Below the pieces are notes generated by a model. That model was not told the DNA's origin. It made no database searches and saw nothing but the letters and a program-made list of their open reading frames with translations. A DNA stretch of 27,960 nt. Origin: UBA5868 sp964482025. GTDB taxonomy: Bacteria; Pseudomonadota; Gammaproteobacteria; Pseudomonadales; Cellvibrionaceae. This document shows positions 8,090-15,858 of this stretch, piece after piece. Within the stretch, counting starts at the first letter, position 1. Each line of letters opens with the position of its first letter. Made by a program: the position numbers and the translations under genes. The stretch lies in assembly GCA_964482025.1 (NCBI GenBank), contig CAYZVN010000044.1, positions 1-27,960 on the forward strand, read 5' to 3'.

Positions 8090-9373
8090 TCACCGCGTGA
8101 TTTTGGCGAACTCATCAAAGTAATCGGGGAAGGTTTTCGACGTGCACTTGGGGTCGTTGATGGTGATTGGCACGTCGCCAAATGCCGCGAGCGAAAAGCA
8201 CATCGCCATGCGGTGATCGTTGTAAGTATCTATGGCGGTCGCTTGGAGTTTTGCCGGCGGTGTAACGTGAATGTAGTCCTCCCCCTCCTCCACCTGCGCG
8301 CCCACTTTGCGCAATTCGGTCGCCATAGCGGCCAGGCGATCGGTTTCCTTTACCCGCCAGTTATAAATGTTGCGGATGCAGGTGGAGCCTTCGGCAAATA
8401 ACGCGGTGGTGGCGATGGTCATGGCGGCATCGGGAATATGGTTCAAATCCACATCCACGCCATGTAATTTGCCGGTGCCGGCCACCTGAATCCAATAGTC
8501 GCCGTATTCGACATCTGCCCCCATTAAGCGCAATACCTCGGCAAACTTGGCGTCGCCCTGCACACTGGCGGAGCCGGTGCCGTGCACTTTTACCGGTCCA
8601 CCGCCAATGGCTGCGGCCGCGAGAAAGTACGAAGCAGAAGAGGCGTCGCCTTCGACCATAATCTCCCCCGGCGTTTGATACGTCTGGCCGCCTCGGACGA
8701 AGAACGTCTGATAATCGTTGTTCTCTACCGTCACCCCAAAACGCTGCATGGTATTTAAGGTGATGTCGATATAAGGTTTGGAGACCAAATCGCCGTCAAC
8801 GCGAATCTGCAAATCCGACGACAGCAAAGGCGCCACCATCAACAGTGCCGTGAGGTACTGGCTGGATACATTGCCTTTAATGCCGACCTCGCCGCCCGCC
8901 AGAGCTTTGCCTTTAATGACCAGTGGCGGGTAACCCTCATCCCCGCTATAGGTGATGTCCGCACCCAAACCGCGCATAGCGTCAACCAGGTCGCCAATGG
9001 GGCGCTCATACATGCGCGGCTCACCGGTAATGGTGAAGGTCCCGCTACCGAGGCACAAAGCCGCCGTTAAGGGGCGCACCGCAGTGCCGGCGTTGCCGAG
9101 GAAAAGCTCTTGCGGTTGCGCGACCTTAAAGGCGCCCCCCATACCCTGGACAACGCACACTTTGCGGTCGTCACTCAGGGAGTAAGACACCCCCAACTGA
9201 CGCAGCGCCGTTAACATATGGCGAACATCGTCGCTGTCGAGCAGATTGGTGACAGTGGTACTGCCGCTGGCCATAGCGGCGAGCAACAGAACGCGGTTGG
9301 ACAGGCTCTTTGAGCCCGGGAGAGTGACTTCGCCGCGAGCAATTTTGCGCGGCTGTAAAACCAGCTGTTCCAT
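8090..9373 (-). CDS. aroA: 3-phosphoshikimate 1-carboxyvinyltransferase (EPSP synthase)
   Basis: A 427-residue cytoplasmic enzyme of the shikimate pathway, joining shikimate-3-phosphate and phosphoenolpyruvate to EPSP on the way to chorismate and aromatic amino acids. Numbering matches the E. coli enzyme at the N-terminus: Lys22, Ser23 and Arg27 in LPGSKSLSNR, Asn94-Gly96-Thr97 in LFLGNAGTAVRPLTA; further on come SSQYLTALLM, the WRVKETDR motif, DHRMAMCFSL and KCTSKTFPDYF. Gly96 and Pro101 are unaltered, so it is a class I, glyphosate-sensitive type. It stands alone, without serC, tyrA, cmk or rpsA next to it, and is divergent from the GH3 gene. The ATG at 9373 has only a weak ribosome binding site; a possible promoter is at 9412-9440. 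Confidence 0.96.
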   Translation of the reverse strand: MEQLVLQPRKIARGEVTLPGSKSLSNRVLLLAAMASGSTTVTNLLDSDDVRHMLTALRQLGVSYSLSDDRKVCVVQGMGGAFKVAQPQELFLGNAGTAVRPLTAALCLGSGTFTITGEPRMYERPIGDLVDAMRGLGADITYSGDEGYPPLVIKGKALAGGEVGIKGNVSSQYLTALLMVAPLLSSDLQIRVDGDLVSKPYIDITLNTMQRFGVTVENNDYQTFFVRGGQTYQTPGEIMVEGDASSASYFLAAAAIGGGPVKVHGTGSASVQGDAKFAEVLRLMGADVEYGDYWIQVAGTGKLHGVDVDLNHIPDAAMTIATTALFAEGSTCIRNIYNWRVKETDRLAAMATELRKVGAQVEEGEDYIHVTPPAKLQATAIDTYNDHRMAMCFSLAAFGDVPITINDPKCTSKTFPDYFDEFAKITR

Positions 9374-9411
9374 AAATCAATCACTAGGTCGAGGTTCAGA
9401 GAAAGGCGTAC

Positions 9412-9440
9412 ATTCTAGCCGGTCGGGACAAAAGTGTCTG
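9412..9440 (-). promoter_or_regulatory. aroA: possible aroA promoter
   Basis: On the minus strand TAGAAT (9412-9417; 5 of 6 to the -10 consensus) lies 17 bases after CAGACA (9435-9440; 4 of 6 to the -35 consensus). The predicted start near 9405 would give a leader of about 32 bases. The -35 match is moderate, so this is tentative. Confidence 0.4.
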
Positions 9441-9575
9441 GAGTATTGCTGGATTAGCCGCCAGTGCAGGTGTGGCAAACCTTTGGCCATTTACCCATAC
9501 ATGGTTTAGGCTTAGCTCCGCTATAAGCTTGGCGTAACCCCCATAATAATTCGCGCCGCCCTCCCGGAGACCCCA

Positions 9576-12155
9576 ATGCGCCTAAACCCCGCGTTTTTTC
9601 TCGCCTTTGGCCTGAGTGCCACTCTCATTGCCTGCCAGTCCTCCCCGGCCATAACCAACGCCGAACCGGAAGACACCACAGAGCCGGCAGCCCTCGTCTG
9701 GCCGAAAGCAAGGTCACCGGTCGCCACCGACCCCAAAATGGAAGCCCGTATCCAGCAGCTGGTCGCCAGCATGAGCCTGCAGCAAAAAGTGGCGCAGATG
9801 ATTCAAGCCGATATCGACAGCGTCAGCGAAGCCGATATTCGCGAGTTCCGCATAGGCGCGGTGCTCAACGGCGGCGGCCAAACGCCGCACAACAAGGCCA
9901 CAGCCAAGCCGCAGGAATGGGTGCAATTGGCGGATCGACTGTTCCAGGCGTCCATCGCCCCTGCGCCGAATAAGATCCCAATTCCGCTGATGTGGGGTGT
10001 CGATGCGGTGCACGGCCACGGCAACCTGATGGGCGCGACGCTCTACCCGCACAATATTGCCCTCGGGGCCACCCGCAACCCCGACTTGGTACGCACAATC
10101 GCTAGCGCCACCGCCCTGGAAGTTGCCGCCACCGGCCTCGACTGGAATTTTGCGCCGTCGGTCGCCGTCGCCCGGGACATTCGCTGGGGCCGAACCTACG
10201 AGAGCTTCAGCGAAGATCCACAACTGGTGGCGCAAATGGGCGCGGCAGCTGTGGAAGGGTTGCAGGGAACTGCCAACAGTGCGGCGTTTCTCGACCACAA
10301 TCACGTGCTGGCCAGTGCCAAACATTTTATCGGCGATGGCGGCACTCTGTTTGGCGACGATCAGGGCGTTACCCAGGGAGATGAAGCAGAGCTGATCCGC
10401 CTGCATTTGCCGGGTTACTTGGCCGCCATAGAAGCCGGCGTGCAGACCGTAATGGCCAGTTACAGTTGGTGGGACGGCGCCCACTCTCATGCCAACAAGC
10501 GGTTGCTGACGGATCTCTTAAAAGAGCATTTGGGCTTTGACGGGGTGGTGGTGAGCGACTGGCAAGCCATCGGCCATATTCACGGCTGCAGCATCGACAA
10601 CTGCGCCGCCGCCATCAATGCGGGAGTCGATCTGTTTATGATTCCCAAGGCGCCGGACTGGAAAAACTTCTACCGCAATACCCTCGGCCAGGTGTGGAAC
10701 GGCACCATTTCGGTAGAGCGTATCAACGACGCGGTAACGCGTATTCTGCGGGTAAAAATGCGCGCTGGTCTTTGGGAAAAACCGCGCCCGGCGGAGCGCA
10801 TCACCGCCCAACAAACGGATTTAATCGGCAATCCGCGACACCGGGATCTCGCCCGCCAAGCCGTGCGTGAATCCTTGGTGTTGCTGAAAAACAACGGAAT
10901 TCTGCCGCTGGATCCGCGCCTCACCCTACTGGTGACCGGCCACGCCGCCAACAGCATGTCACATCAAGCCGGCGGCTGGTCAGTGACGTGGCAGGGGCGC
11001 GACAATCCCAACTCGAATTATCCGGGCGCCACCACGATTTACGCTGCACTAGAGCGCGCCACCCGCGCTGCGGGCGGGCGCGCAATCCTGGCTGAAGACA
11101 GCCAGGCGTCAGCCGAAATAGACGCCGCGGTAGTGGTGTTTGGGGAAGAGCCCTACGCCGAAATGCTCGGCGACCTGGAAAACCTAGCGACCCTGGAGTT
11201 TGAGCAAAACAACAAGCGCTCCCTCGCCCTACTGCAAGCACTCAAGCGCCAGGGTATTCCCACAGTTGCCGTGTTTCTCTCTGGACGACCGTTGTGGGTG
11301 AACAAAGAGCTGAATGTGGCGGACGCTTTTGTCGCCGCCTGGCAACCGGGGACGGAGGGCGCAGGCGTCGCCGATGTCTTGCTGCGCGACGCCCAGGGCA
11401 ATATCGCCCATGACTTTCGCGGCACCCTGTCGTTCTCGTGGCCAGCAGAGGTGTGCGACGCCGCCATGAATTTGGATGATGCGGACTATCGACCGCTCTT
11501 CCCTTACGGGTTTGGCCTGACCTACCAGGACCCGCCGAGCAAATGGCAGCCGCTTTCCGAAGACACCAGCGAATGGCCCCATGGCTGTCGCTTGGGCAAA
11601 ACTCTGCCGGCAGCGGAGACGATCGCTTTTACTGCAGACCAAGGCTGGCAGTTTTACCTGGAAAAACCGACACTGGACCGCCGAGTGGTCAAGCCCGGCG
11701 GCACCACTGGCTTTGGCTCTTTGAGTGCACGGCGAGACCGCAGTCGCAGCGAAGGTGTGGAGGCGCGCTGGGATGGCAGCGTCACAAGCCGCTTGATTCT
11801 GCGCAATCAAGGTCGGCAGCACGATCTGCTGGGACTTTACGCTCATCACGGCGCTTTAGTTTTTGATATCAAAATGACCCGAAAACCCTCCCAGCGAATG
11901 GACGCAGTGCTGTACAGTGGGCCGCTTGGTGGCTCGACGCTGGATTTGACACCCACCTTACAGAATCTGCCGCTCAACCAGTGGCAGGAAATCAGCGTGG
12001 ATTTGCAGTGCTTTGAAAACGACCGCGCGGACTTTAGCAAAGTGGATGGACCCTTCGGACTGCAAACGGCCGGCACCTTCGCCGCCAGCATCAGCAATGT
12101 GCGCTATGAACCCGGTCGCGGACCATCCGCCACCCTTCACTGTGCACCCCAATAA
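9576..12155 (+). CDS. glycoside hydrolase family 3 exo-beta-glucosidase lipoprotein
   Basis: An 859-residue family-3 beta-glucosidase/1,4-beta-glucan glucohydrolase, expected to release glucose from cello-oligosaccharides or mixed-link glucans. It begins with a lipoprotein signal with lipobox LIAC (Cys20; +2 is Gln, which favours the outer membrane). The N-terminal (beta/alpha)8 domain (about 55-400) carries GVDAVHGHGNL, RWGRTYESFSEDP, SAKHFIGDGGT and the nucleophile Asp328 in GVVVSDWQAIGH. The second alpha/beta domain (about 420-640) has VVVFGEEPYAEMLGD and the WQPGTEGAGVADVL motif, ending in LFPYGFGLTY. A C-terminal beta-sandwich of about 200 residues (from AFTADQGWQFYL) resembles the ExoP-type galactose-binding-like domain of marine glucan hydrolases. 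The ATG at 9576 is preceded by GGAGA at 7 bases. The DUF2214 gene follows after 30 bases and is probably co-transcribed. Confidence 0.93.
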   Translation: MRLNPAFFLAFGLSATLIACQSSPAITNAEPEDTTEPAALVWPKARSPVATDPKMEARIQQLVASMSLQQKVAQMIQADIDSVSEADIREFRIGAVLNGGGQTPHNKATAKPQEWVQLADRLFQASIAPAPNKIPIPLMWGVDAVHGHGNLMGATLYPHNIALGATRNPDLVRTIASATALEVAATGLDWNFAPSVAVARDIRWGRTYESFSEDPQLVAQMGAAAVEGLQGTANSAAFLDHNHVLASAKHFIGDGGTLFGDDQGVTQGDEAELIRLHLPGYLAAIEAGVQTVMASYSWWDGAHSHANKRLLTDLLKEHLGFDGVVVSDWQAIGHIHGCSIDNCAAAINAGVDLFMIPKAPDWKNFYRNTLGQVWNGTISVERINDAVTRILRVKMRAGLWEKPRPAERITAQQTDLIGNPRHRDLARQAVRESLVLLKNNGILPLDPRLTLLVTGHAANSMSHQAGGWSVTWQGRDNPNSNYPGATTIYAALERATRAAGGRAILAEDSQASAEIDAAVVVFGEEPYAEMLGDLENLATLEFEQNNKRSLALLQALKRQGIPTVAVFLSGRPLWVNKELNVADAFVAAWQPGTEGAGVADVLLRDAQGNIAHDFRGTLSFSWPAEVCDAAMNLDDADYRPLFPYGFGLTYQDPPSKWQPLSEDTSEWPHGCRLGKTLPAAETIAFTADQGWQFYLEKPTLDRRVVKPGGTTGFGSLSARRDRSRSEGVEARWDGSVTSRLILRNQGRQHDLLGLYAHHGALVFDIKMTRKPSQRMDAVLYSGPLGGSTLDLTPTLQNLPLNQWQEISVDLQCFENDRADFSKVDGPFGLQTAGTFAASISNVRYEPGRGPSATLHCAPQ

Positions 12156-12185
12156 CCCATTCTTAAAAAAACCATCGAGAGCTCT

Positions 12186-12623
12186 ATGACGACTGAATTG
12201 TTACTCCGCTATTTTCACTTCCTCGGTATTTTCGCCATGTTCGCGCTGCTCACCGTCCAGCACATGCAGTTAAAAGGGCAAGTGGAAGCGGGTGGAATGA
12301 GAAAAATTGCGATTATGGACGCGGTCTACGGGGGCGCTGCCCTAGTGGTCCTGTTCTGTGGAATGGGATTGTGGATGTGGGTAGGAAAGCCGGCCGGCTT
12401 CTACAGTCAAAACTGGGTATTCCACACCAAGATCACCTTATTCGTGCTGCTGGTTATCCTTTCGATTATGCCGACCGTTTTTATTCTGAAAAACCGCAAG
12501 AAGGCAACCGTGGTAAGCGTGCCCAAGTCGGTGACCATGATGATTCGGGTCGAATTATTGTTGCTGTGTATTATCCCGCTGCTGGCGGTATTGATGGCCA
12601 ACGGTGTGGGCTATATTCATTAA
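12186..12623 (+). CDS. DUF2214 family membrane protein
   Basis: A 145-residue protein with four predicted transmembrane helices (about 7-27, 45-68, 82-101 and 118-139). The pattern LLRYFHFLGIF near the N-terminus, then MDAVYGG, GKPAGFY, FHTKITLFVLLVILSIMPT and the C-terminal VELLLLCIIPLLAVLMANG matches the uncharacterised DUF2214 inner-membrane family. The function is not known. It begins 30 bases after the GH3 stop and is followed by a strong terminator, so it is likely the second gene of that transcript, although no functional link to glucan degradation is obvious. The HFLGIF and conserved His residues in helices are reminiscent of heme-binding membrane proteins, but this is only an impression. 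Confidence 0.82.
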   Translation: MTTELLLRYFHFLGIFAMFALLTVQHMQLKGQVEAGGMRKIAIMDAVYGGAALVVLFCGMGLWMWVGKPAGFYSQNWVFHTKITLFVLLVILSIMPTVFILKNRKKATVVSVPKSVTMMIRVELLLLCIIPLLAVLMANGVGYIH

Positions 12624-12637
12624 CCCAAGACCGGCAC

Positions 12638-12667
12638 AAAAAAGCGCACTTCGAGTGCGCTTTTTTT
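12638..12667. terminator. bidirectional rho-independent terminator
   Basis: A 7-bp GC-rich stem GCGCACT/AGTGCGC (12644-12650 and 12654-12660, loop TCG) is flanked by six A on the left and seven T on the right. It therefore works as an intrinsic terminator in both directions and separates the GH3-DUF2214 transcript from the convergent cydAB transcript. The right arm is partly copied after the N gap because of the assembly overlap. Confidence 0.88.
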
Positions 12668-12709
12668 ATATCTATGACCAAAGCACATCAATAATAGGTC
12701 AGCTCTCGG
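12655..12709. repeat. 55-base contig-end overlap, left copy
   Basis: This 55-base sequence, from inside the terminator into the last codons of cydB, is identical to 12810-12864. It reaches exactly to the first N. The copy contains the minus-strand end of cydB, showing that the left contig already reaches into that gene. Confidence 0.95.
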
Positions 12710-12809
12710 NNNNNNNNNNNNNNNNNNNNNNNNNNNNNNNNNNNNNNNNNNNNNNNNNNNNNNNNNNNNNNNNNNNNNNNNNNNNNNNNNNNNNNNNNNN
12801 NNNNNNNNN
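12710..12809. other. 100-N scaffold gap
   Basis: Exactly 100 N, the usual placeholder for a gap of unknown length. Since the flanks are the same 55 bases, the true sequence most likely has no gap at all: merging the copies would remove 155 bases and bring the DUF2214 stop about 60 bases from the cydB stop. Confidence 0.97.
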
Positions 12810-12864
12810 GTGCGCTTTTTTTATATCTATGACCAAAGCACATCAATAATAGGTCAGCTCTCGG
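12810..12864. repeat. 55-base contig-end overlap, right copy
   Basis: Identical to 12655-12709 and starting directly after the last N. It includes the true 3' end of cydB (stop at 12843-12845). A shared terminal length of 55 suggests a de Bruijn graph assembly with k-mer 55, in which both contigs kept the same end node at the hairpin. Confidence 0.95.
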
Positions 12865-13850
12865 GTTTTTCCCCAAAATACGCGATAGGCATAGACGGTA
12901 TACAAGATAATGGTTGGCAGTACGATCATGGCGCCATACAAAATAAACCACAGGGATTCACTGGCACTTGCGGCTTCCCAAATGGTCATTTCTCCGGGCA
13001 CCACGTAGGGAAAAAAGCTATAGCCTAAGGCAGCAAAGGACAGCGCAAAAATTACCAAAGCACCGACAAACGGAATCCAGCAACCAAAATCATCGGTGTA
13101 GGGCGTATTCGCCAAATAGCGATCGACAATCATCACCGTCAGAAAAACCACCACTGGAATAACCAGCAGTAGCAGCGCAAACGGGCTGCCGAACCATTTT
13201 GCAAATACATTGACGCTGGTCAGCGGATTCACCAAAGACACCACCAGAAGCCCCAATGCAGTTAGCCATAGGCATATTCTGGCCCAGCGGAATGCGCGTT
13301 GCTGCAATTCCCCTTCGGTTTTCATAATCAGCCAGCTCGCCCCGATAAAACTGTACGCAGCAGTGACGCAAACGGCACTGAGTAAAGCAAAAGCGTAGGC
13401 CGTCACCGACTGCTCAAAGCCCATCACGAATAACCCGAGCATGTAGCCCTGCGACAAGGTCGCTAAAAGCGAGCCACCTTTAAACGCGTAATCCCACATA
13501 CGCTTATTGTGCGCCGGTGATTTCGCGCGAAAGTCAAAGGCCACACCGCGCAAAATCAAACCGCCCAACATAAAGGTAACCGGCAGATAGAGATGAAAAA
13601 GAATAAACCCGTGAGCGCGAGGAAAGGCAATTAACAAAAGGCCGACGCCGAGCACCAGCCAGGTTTCATTGGCATCCCAAAACGGGCCTATAGAAGCGAT
13701 CATAGTGTCGCGCTGAGACTCGGAGTTGCTCGGCAATAAAATACCCACGCCCAAGTCATAGCCGTCTAAGGCCGCATACAACAAAATTGCCAGGCCCATC
13801 AGCGCAATAAAAACGACGGGCAACCAATAAGCTTCACCTATAGGGATCAT
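12843..13850 (-). CDS. cydB: cytochrome bd-type quinol oxidase subunit II (CydB/CioB)
   Basis: A 335-residue integral membrane subunit of cytochrome bd oxidase, with about eight to nine transmembrane helices. The N-terminus shows the conserved YAALDGYDLGVGIL and SIGPFWDANETWLVLGVG (with the Trp and Asp-Ala-Asn-Glu residues typical of subunit II), followed by FHLYLPVTFMLGGLILRGVAFDFR. With subunit I it reduces oxygen to water using quinol, at high affinity. The ATG at 13850 overlaps the cydA stop by 4 bases. The C-terminus KTRELTYY and stop lie in the duplicated overlap next to the N gap but are read without N. No cydX-like small ORF fits between the stop and the terminator, in line with the CioAB subtype. 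Confidence 0.94.
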   Translation of the reverse strand: MIPIGEAYWLPVVFIALMGLAILLYAALDGYDLGVGILLPSNSESQRDTMIASIGPFWDANETWLVLGVGLLLIAFPRAHGFILFHLYLPVTFMLGGLILRGVAFDFRAKSPAHNKRMWDYAFKGGSLLATLSQGYMLGLFVMGFEQSVTAYAFALLSAVCVTAAYSFIGASWLIMKTEGELQQRAFRWARICLWLTALGLLVVSLVNPLTSVNVFAKWFGSPFALLLLVIPVVVFLTVMIVDRYLANTPYTDDFGCWIPFVGALVIFALSFAALGYSFFPYVVPGEMTIWEAASASESLWFILYGAMIVLPTIILYTVYAYRVFWGKTRELTYY

Positions 13851-15232
13851 GATCGCGCTCCTATATCGCCAGCCGCTGTGTGCTGAGTTAACGGGTTGTG
13901 GCGCTCCTGTAAGGTCGCCAAGTCATCTGGCATATCGACCAGCACCGATTTGCGCGCCATCATAAATAAGGTGCGAATATAGGCGACCAGCAATACGGCA
14001 TAGAGGGTGAGATAAATCGTCAGGGAAATGCCGACATTTTTCGCGGCAACGGAGGTTACGGCAGCGCTGGTGCGAAGCACACCGGACACCAGATAGGGCT
14101 GACGGCCGATCTCCGTCACATACCATCCGGCAAGAATGGCAATCCAGCCGGAAAAACTCATCGCCACCAGCGCTCGTAAGGCCCACCTGGGCAGGGACTT
14201 TTGCTTCCACAGCATCCAGCTGAACCCCCAGGCGGCGAACCACATCAATATGCCAATTCCCACCATTACCCGAAAGCTGAAAAATACCGGAGCCACCGGC
14301 GGGTGGTCCTCAAACTCATTAAGTCCTTTGACTTCCCCGTGCCAGTCGTGCGTCAGAATAAAGCTTGCGGCCCCGGGAATTTCCAGCGCAAAACGATTGA
14401 GACGGTCGATCTCGTCCGGCAGCGCCAGGATCGTGAAAGATGCATTTTTTTGCGTTTCCCAAATGGCTTCCATGGCGGCGACTTTCGCCGGCTGATGTTT
14501 TAGGGTATTCAATCCATGTAAATCCCCCACCAAAATCTGCAGCGGAATTAACACCGCCGCCGCGTAGAGCGCAACCTTTAACGCTAAGCGCGGCGCGGGC
14601 TTAGGATCGCCGCGCAACAAACGGTACGCCGAAATACCGGCAATTAAAAAAGCCGCCGTCAAACCGGAGGCCAATAACATATGCGTCAATCGGTATGGCA
14701 TGGACGGATTAAAAATAATCTCCCACCAGCTCAAGGGAAAGGCGACACCATCGCGCATTTCAAAACCGGCCGGAGTCTGCATCCAGGAATTCAGCGCGAG
14801 AATCCAGAAGGCAGATAAGCTGGTACCCACCGCCACTAAAAGCGTGGCCAAGGTGTGTACGCGCGGAGACACACGATTAATACCGAAGAGCATAATGCCG
14901 AGAAATGTGGCCTCAAGAAAAAACGCGGTGAGCACCTCGTAACCCAACAGCGGGCCGGCAATATTGCCCACTGTCTCCATATAGCCCGGCCAGTTGGTGC
15001 CAAACTGAAAGGACATGGTAATACCACTTACAACACCGATCGCAAAGCTCAAGGCGAAAATCTTGACCCAAAACCTGTAGCAGCGCATCCATACCTCGTC
15101 ACCGGTGCGATTAAATTGCACACGGAAATACAAGAGGAACCACGACAGCGCGATGGTGATCGAGGGAAATAAAATATGAAAACTTATGTTGGCAGCGAAC
15201 TGAATGCGGGACAAAAGAAAAGTATCAACCAT
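13847..15232 (-). CDS. cydA: cytochrome bd-type quinol oxidase subunit I, short Q-loop (CydA/CioA)
   Basis: The catalytic subunit, 461 residues from the chosen start, which carries hemes b558, b595 and d. Visible family features: FLLSRIQFAANISFHILFP at the N-terminus with the distal-site His, FQFGTNWPGY, YRLTHMLLASGLTAA, the quinol-site segment with AKVAAMEAIWETQ (equivalent of E. coli Lys252/Glu257) and EIGRQPYLVSGVLRT near the C-terminus. After GEVKGLNEFED it goes directly to PPVAPVFFSFR, so the long insertion of E. coli-type CydA Q-loops (about 60 residues) is missing; this is the short-loop, CIO-like form, often relatively cyanide-insensitive. A TTG codon at 15262 would add ten residues, but ATG 15232 has GAGGTG at 15239-15244, six bases before it, and gives the usual N-terminus. 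It follows the regulator gene by 26 bases. Confidence 0.92.
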   Translation of the reverse strand: MVDTFLLSRIQFAANISFHILFPSITIALSWFLLYFRVQFNRTGDEVWMRCYRFWVKIFALSFAIGVVSGITMSFQFGTNWPGYMETVGNIAGPLLGYEVLTAFFLEATFLGIMLFGINRVSPRVHTLATLLVAVGTSLSAFWILALNSWMQTPAGFEMRDGVAFPLSWWEIIFNPSMPYRLTHMLLASGLTAAFLIAGISAYRLLRGDPKPAPRLALKVALYAAAVLIPLQILVGDLHGLNTLKHQPAKVAAMEAIWETQKNASFTILALPDEIDRLNRFALEIPGAASFILTHDWHGEVKGLNEFEDHPPVAPVFFSFRVMVGIGILMWFAAWGFSWMLWKQKSLPRWALRALVAMSFSGWIAILAGWYVTEIGRQPYLVSGVLRTSAAVTSVAAKNVGISLTIYLTLYAVLLVAYIRTLFMMARKSVLVDMPDDLATLQERHNPLTQHTAAGDIGARS

Positions 15233-15238
15233 CGACCA

Positions 15239-15244
15239 CACCTC
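15239..15244 (-). promoter_or_regulatory. cydA: ribosome binding site deciding the cydA start
   Basis: GAGGTG on the minus strand lies six bases before ATG 15232. The alternative TTG at 15262, which overlaps the regulator stop, has no comparable site. Confidence 0.7.
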
Positions 15245-15258
15245 ATCAGGTAGAGCGT

Positions 15259-15798
15259 TCAATTTTTTCTCAGCAATTTATCTTTGGCCTCCAGCACCTT
15301 GCCGAGATTGTTGCCGAGCTTCAGCAATTTCTGTAACCGCGCCGCATCCAAGCGCTGAATTTCCGTGGTCCATTTGGTGAGCATTTCGATCAGGTCGTGC
15401 ATTTCCTGCATGCGCTGCTGGGCGTACCTTTCTTCCTCATCGGCAGGCTTGGTCATCAATAAATCGCGCAGGGTGGACAGGGTCGGGTCAATCTCCCGCT
15501 TGCGCCGCTGCTCCATCAGCGTTTTGGCGATATCCCAGATTTCCGCCGGCGCGGAATAGTATTCCTTGCGGTCGCCGGGAATGTGTTGCAGCTTCACCAA
15601 CTCCCAAGACTGCAACTCCTTCAAGCCCATACTGACGTTGGAGCGCGAAAAGCCCAGGCGCTCGGTAATCTGATCCGCCGTTAGCGGCTCCGAGCTCAAC
15701 ACCAGCAGTGCATACATTTGCCCCACCGTTCGATTGATGCCCCAGCGGCTACCCATTTCACCAAAATGCATAACGCAGGCTTGAATCATCGGAGTCAT
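15259..15798 (-). CDS. GbsR/MarR family transcriptional regulator of the cyd operon
   Basis: A 179-residue winged-helix DNA-binding protein. The HTH lies at about residues 38-62 (LTADQITERLGFSRSNVSMGL, recognition helix SRSNVSMGLKEL), followed by the wing LQHIPGDRKEYYSA; the N-terminus CVMHFGEMGSRWGINRTVGQMYALL is the GbsR signature. The C-terminal half (about 115-175) is charged and probably coiled-coil, suggesting a dimer. It is the first gene of an operon with cydA and cydB. A sigma70-like promoter and a near-perfect palindrome lie immediately upstream, with the palindrome covering the -10 box and start region, so it most likely represses itself and cydAB. The effector is unknown; GbsR of Bacillus senses choline, but nothing here points to choline. 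The ATG at 15798 has AGGA about nine bases upstream. Confidence 0.9.
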   Translation of the reverse strand: MTPMIQACVMHFGEMGSRWGINRTVGQMYALLVLSSEPLTADQITERLGFSRSNVSMGLKELQSWELVKLQHIPGDRKEYYSAPAEIWDIAKTLMEQRRKREIDPTLSTLRDLLMTKPADEEERYAQQRMQEMHDLIEMLTKWTTEIQRLDAARLQKLLKLGNNLGKVLEAKDKLLRKN

Positions 15799-15808
15799 AC
15801 ATTGATTC

Positions 15809-15838
15809 CTGTAATTTCAGAATTTACTGAAAATACAG
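15809..15838. promoter_or_regulatory. palindromic operator in front of the regulator-cydAB operon
   Basis: Two 12-base half sites, CTGTAATTTCAG (15809-15820) and CTGAAAATACAG (15827-15838), are inverted about a 6-base spacer; 11 of 12 positions pair, and the inner TTTCAG/CTGAAA is perfect. It overlaps the -10 box of the minus-strand promoter and ends 11 bases before the regulator ATG. Position and symmetry fit binding of a dimeric winged-helix repressor, most simply the adjacent GbsR-like protein. Confidence 0.7.
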
Positions 15839-15858
15839 AAACAACCGTTATTGGTCAA
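15830..15858 (-). promoter_or_regulatory. sigma70-like promoter of the regulator-cydAB operon
   Basis: On the minus strand TTGACC (15853-15858; 5 of 6) is separated by 17 bases from TATTTT (15830-15835; 4 of 6). The -10 lies in the outer half of the palindrome at 15809-15838, so a bound repressor would block RNA polymerase. The expected start is near 15823. Confidence 0.65.

Noticed and set aside
9714..10490. 258-residue minus-strand open frame.
   Set aside because: Shadow of the GH3 glucosidase gene.
12655..12864. The 55-base duplication as a biological direct repeat or target-site duplication.
   Set aside because: It abuts a 100-N placeholder exactly on both sides and copies the end of cydB, which is best explained by an unmerged assembly overlap.
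12604..12951. Open frames running through the N gap on both strands.
   Set aside because: They contain the N placeholder and repeat the duplicated contig end; they are artefacts.
15233..15262. TTG start for cydA overlapping the regulator stop as in TTGA.
   Set aside because: ATG 15232 has a good ribosome binding site at proper distance and yields the usual CydA N-terminus.
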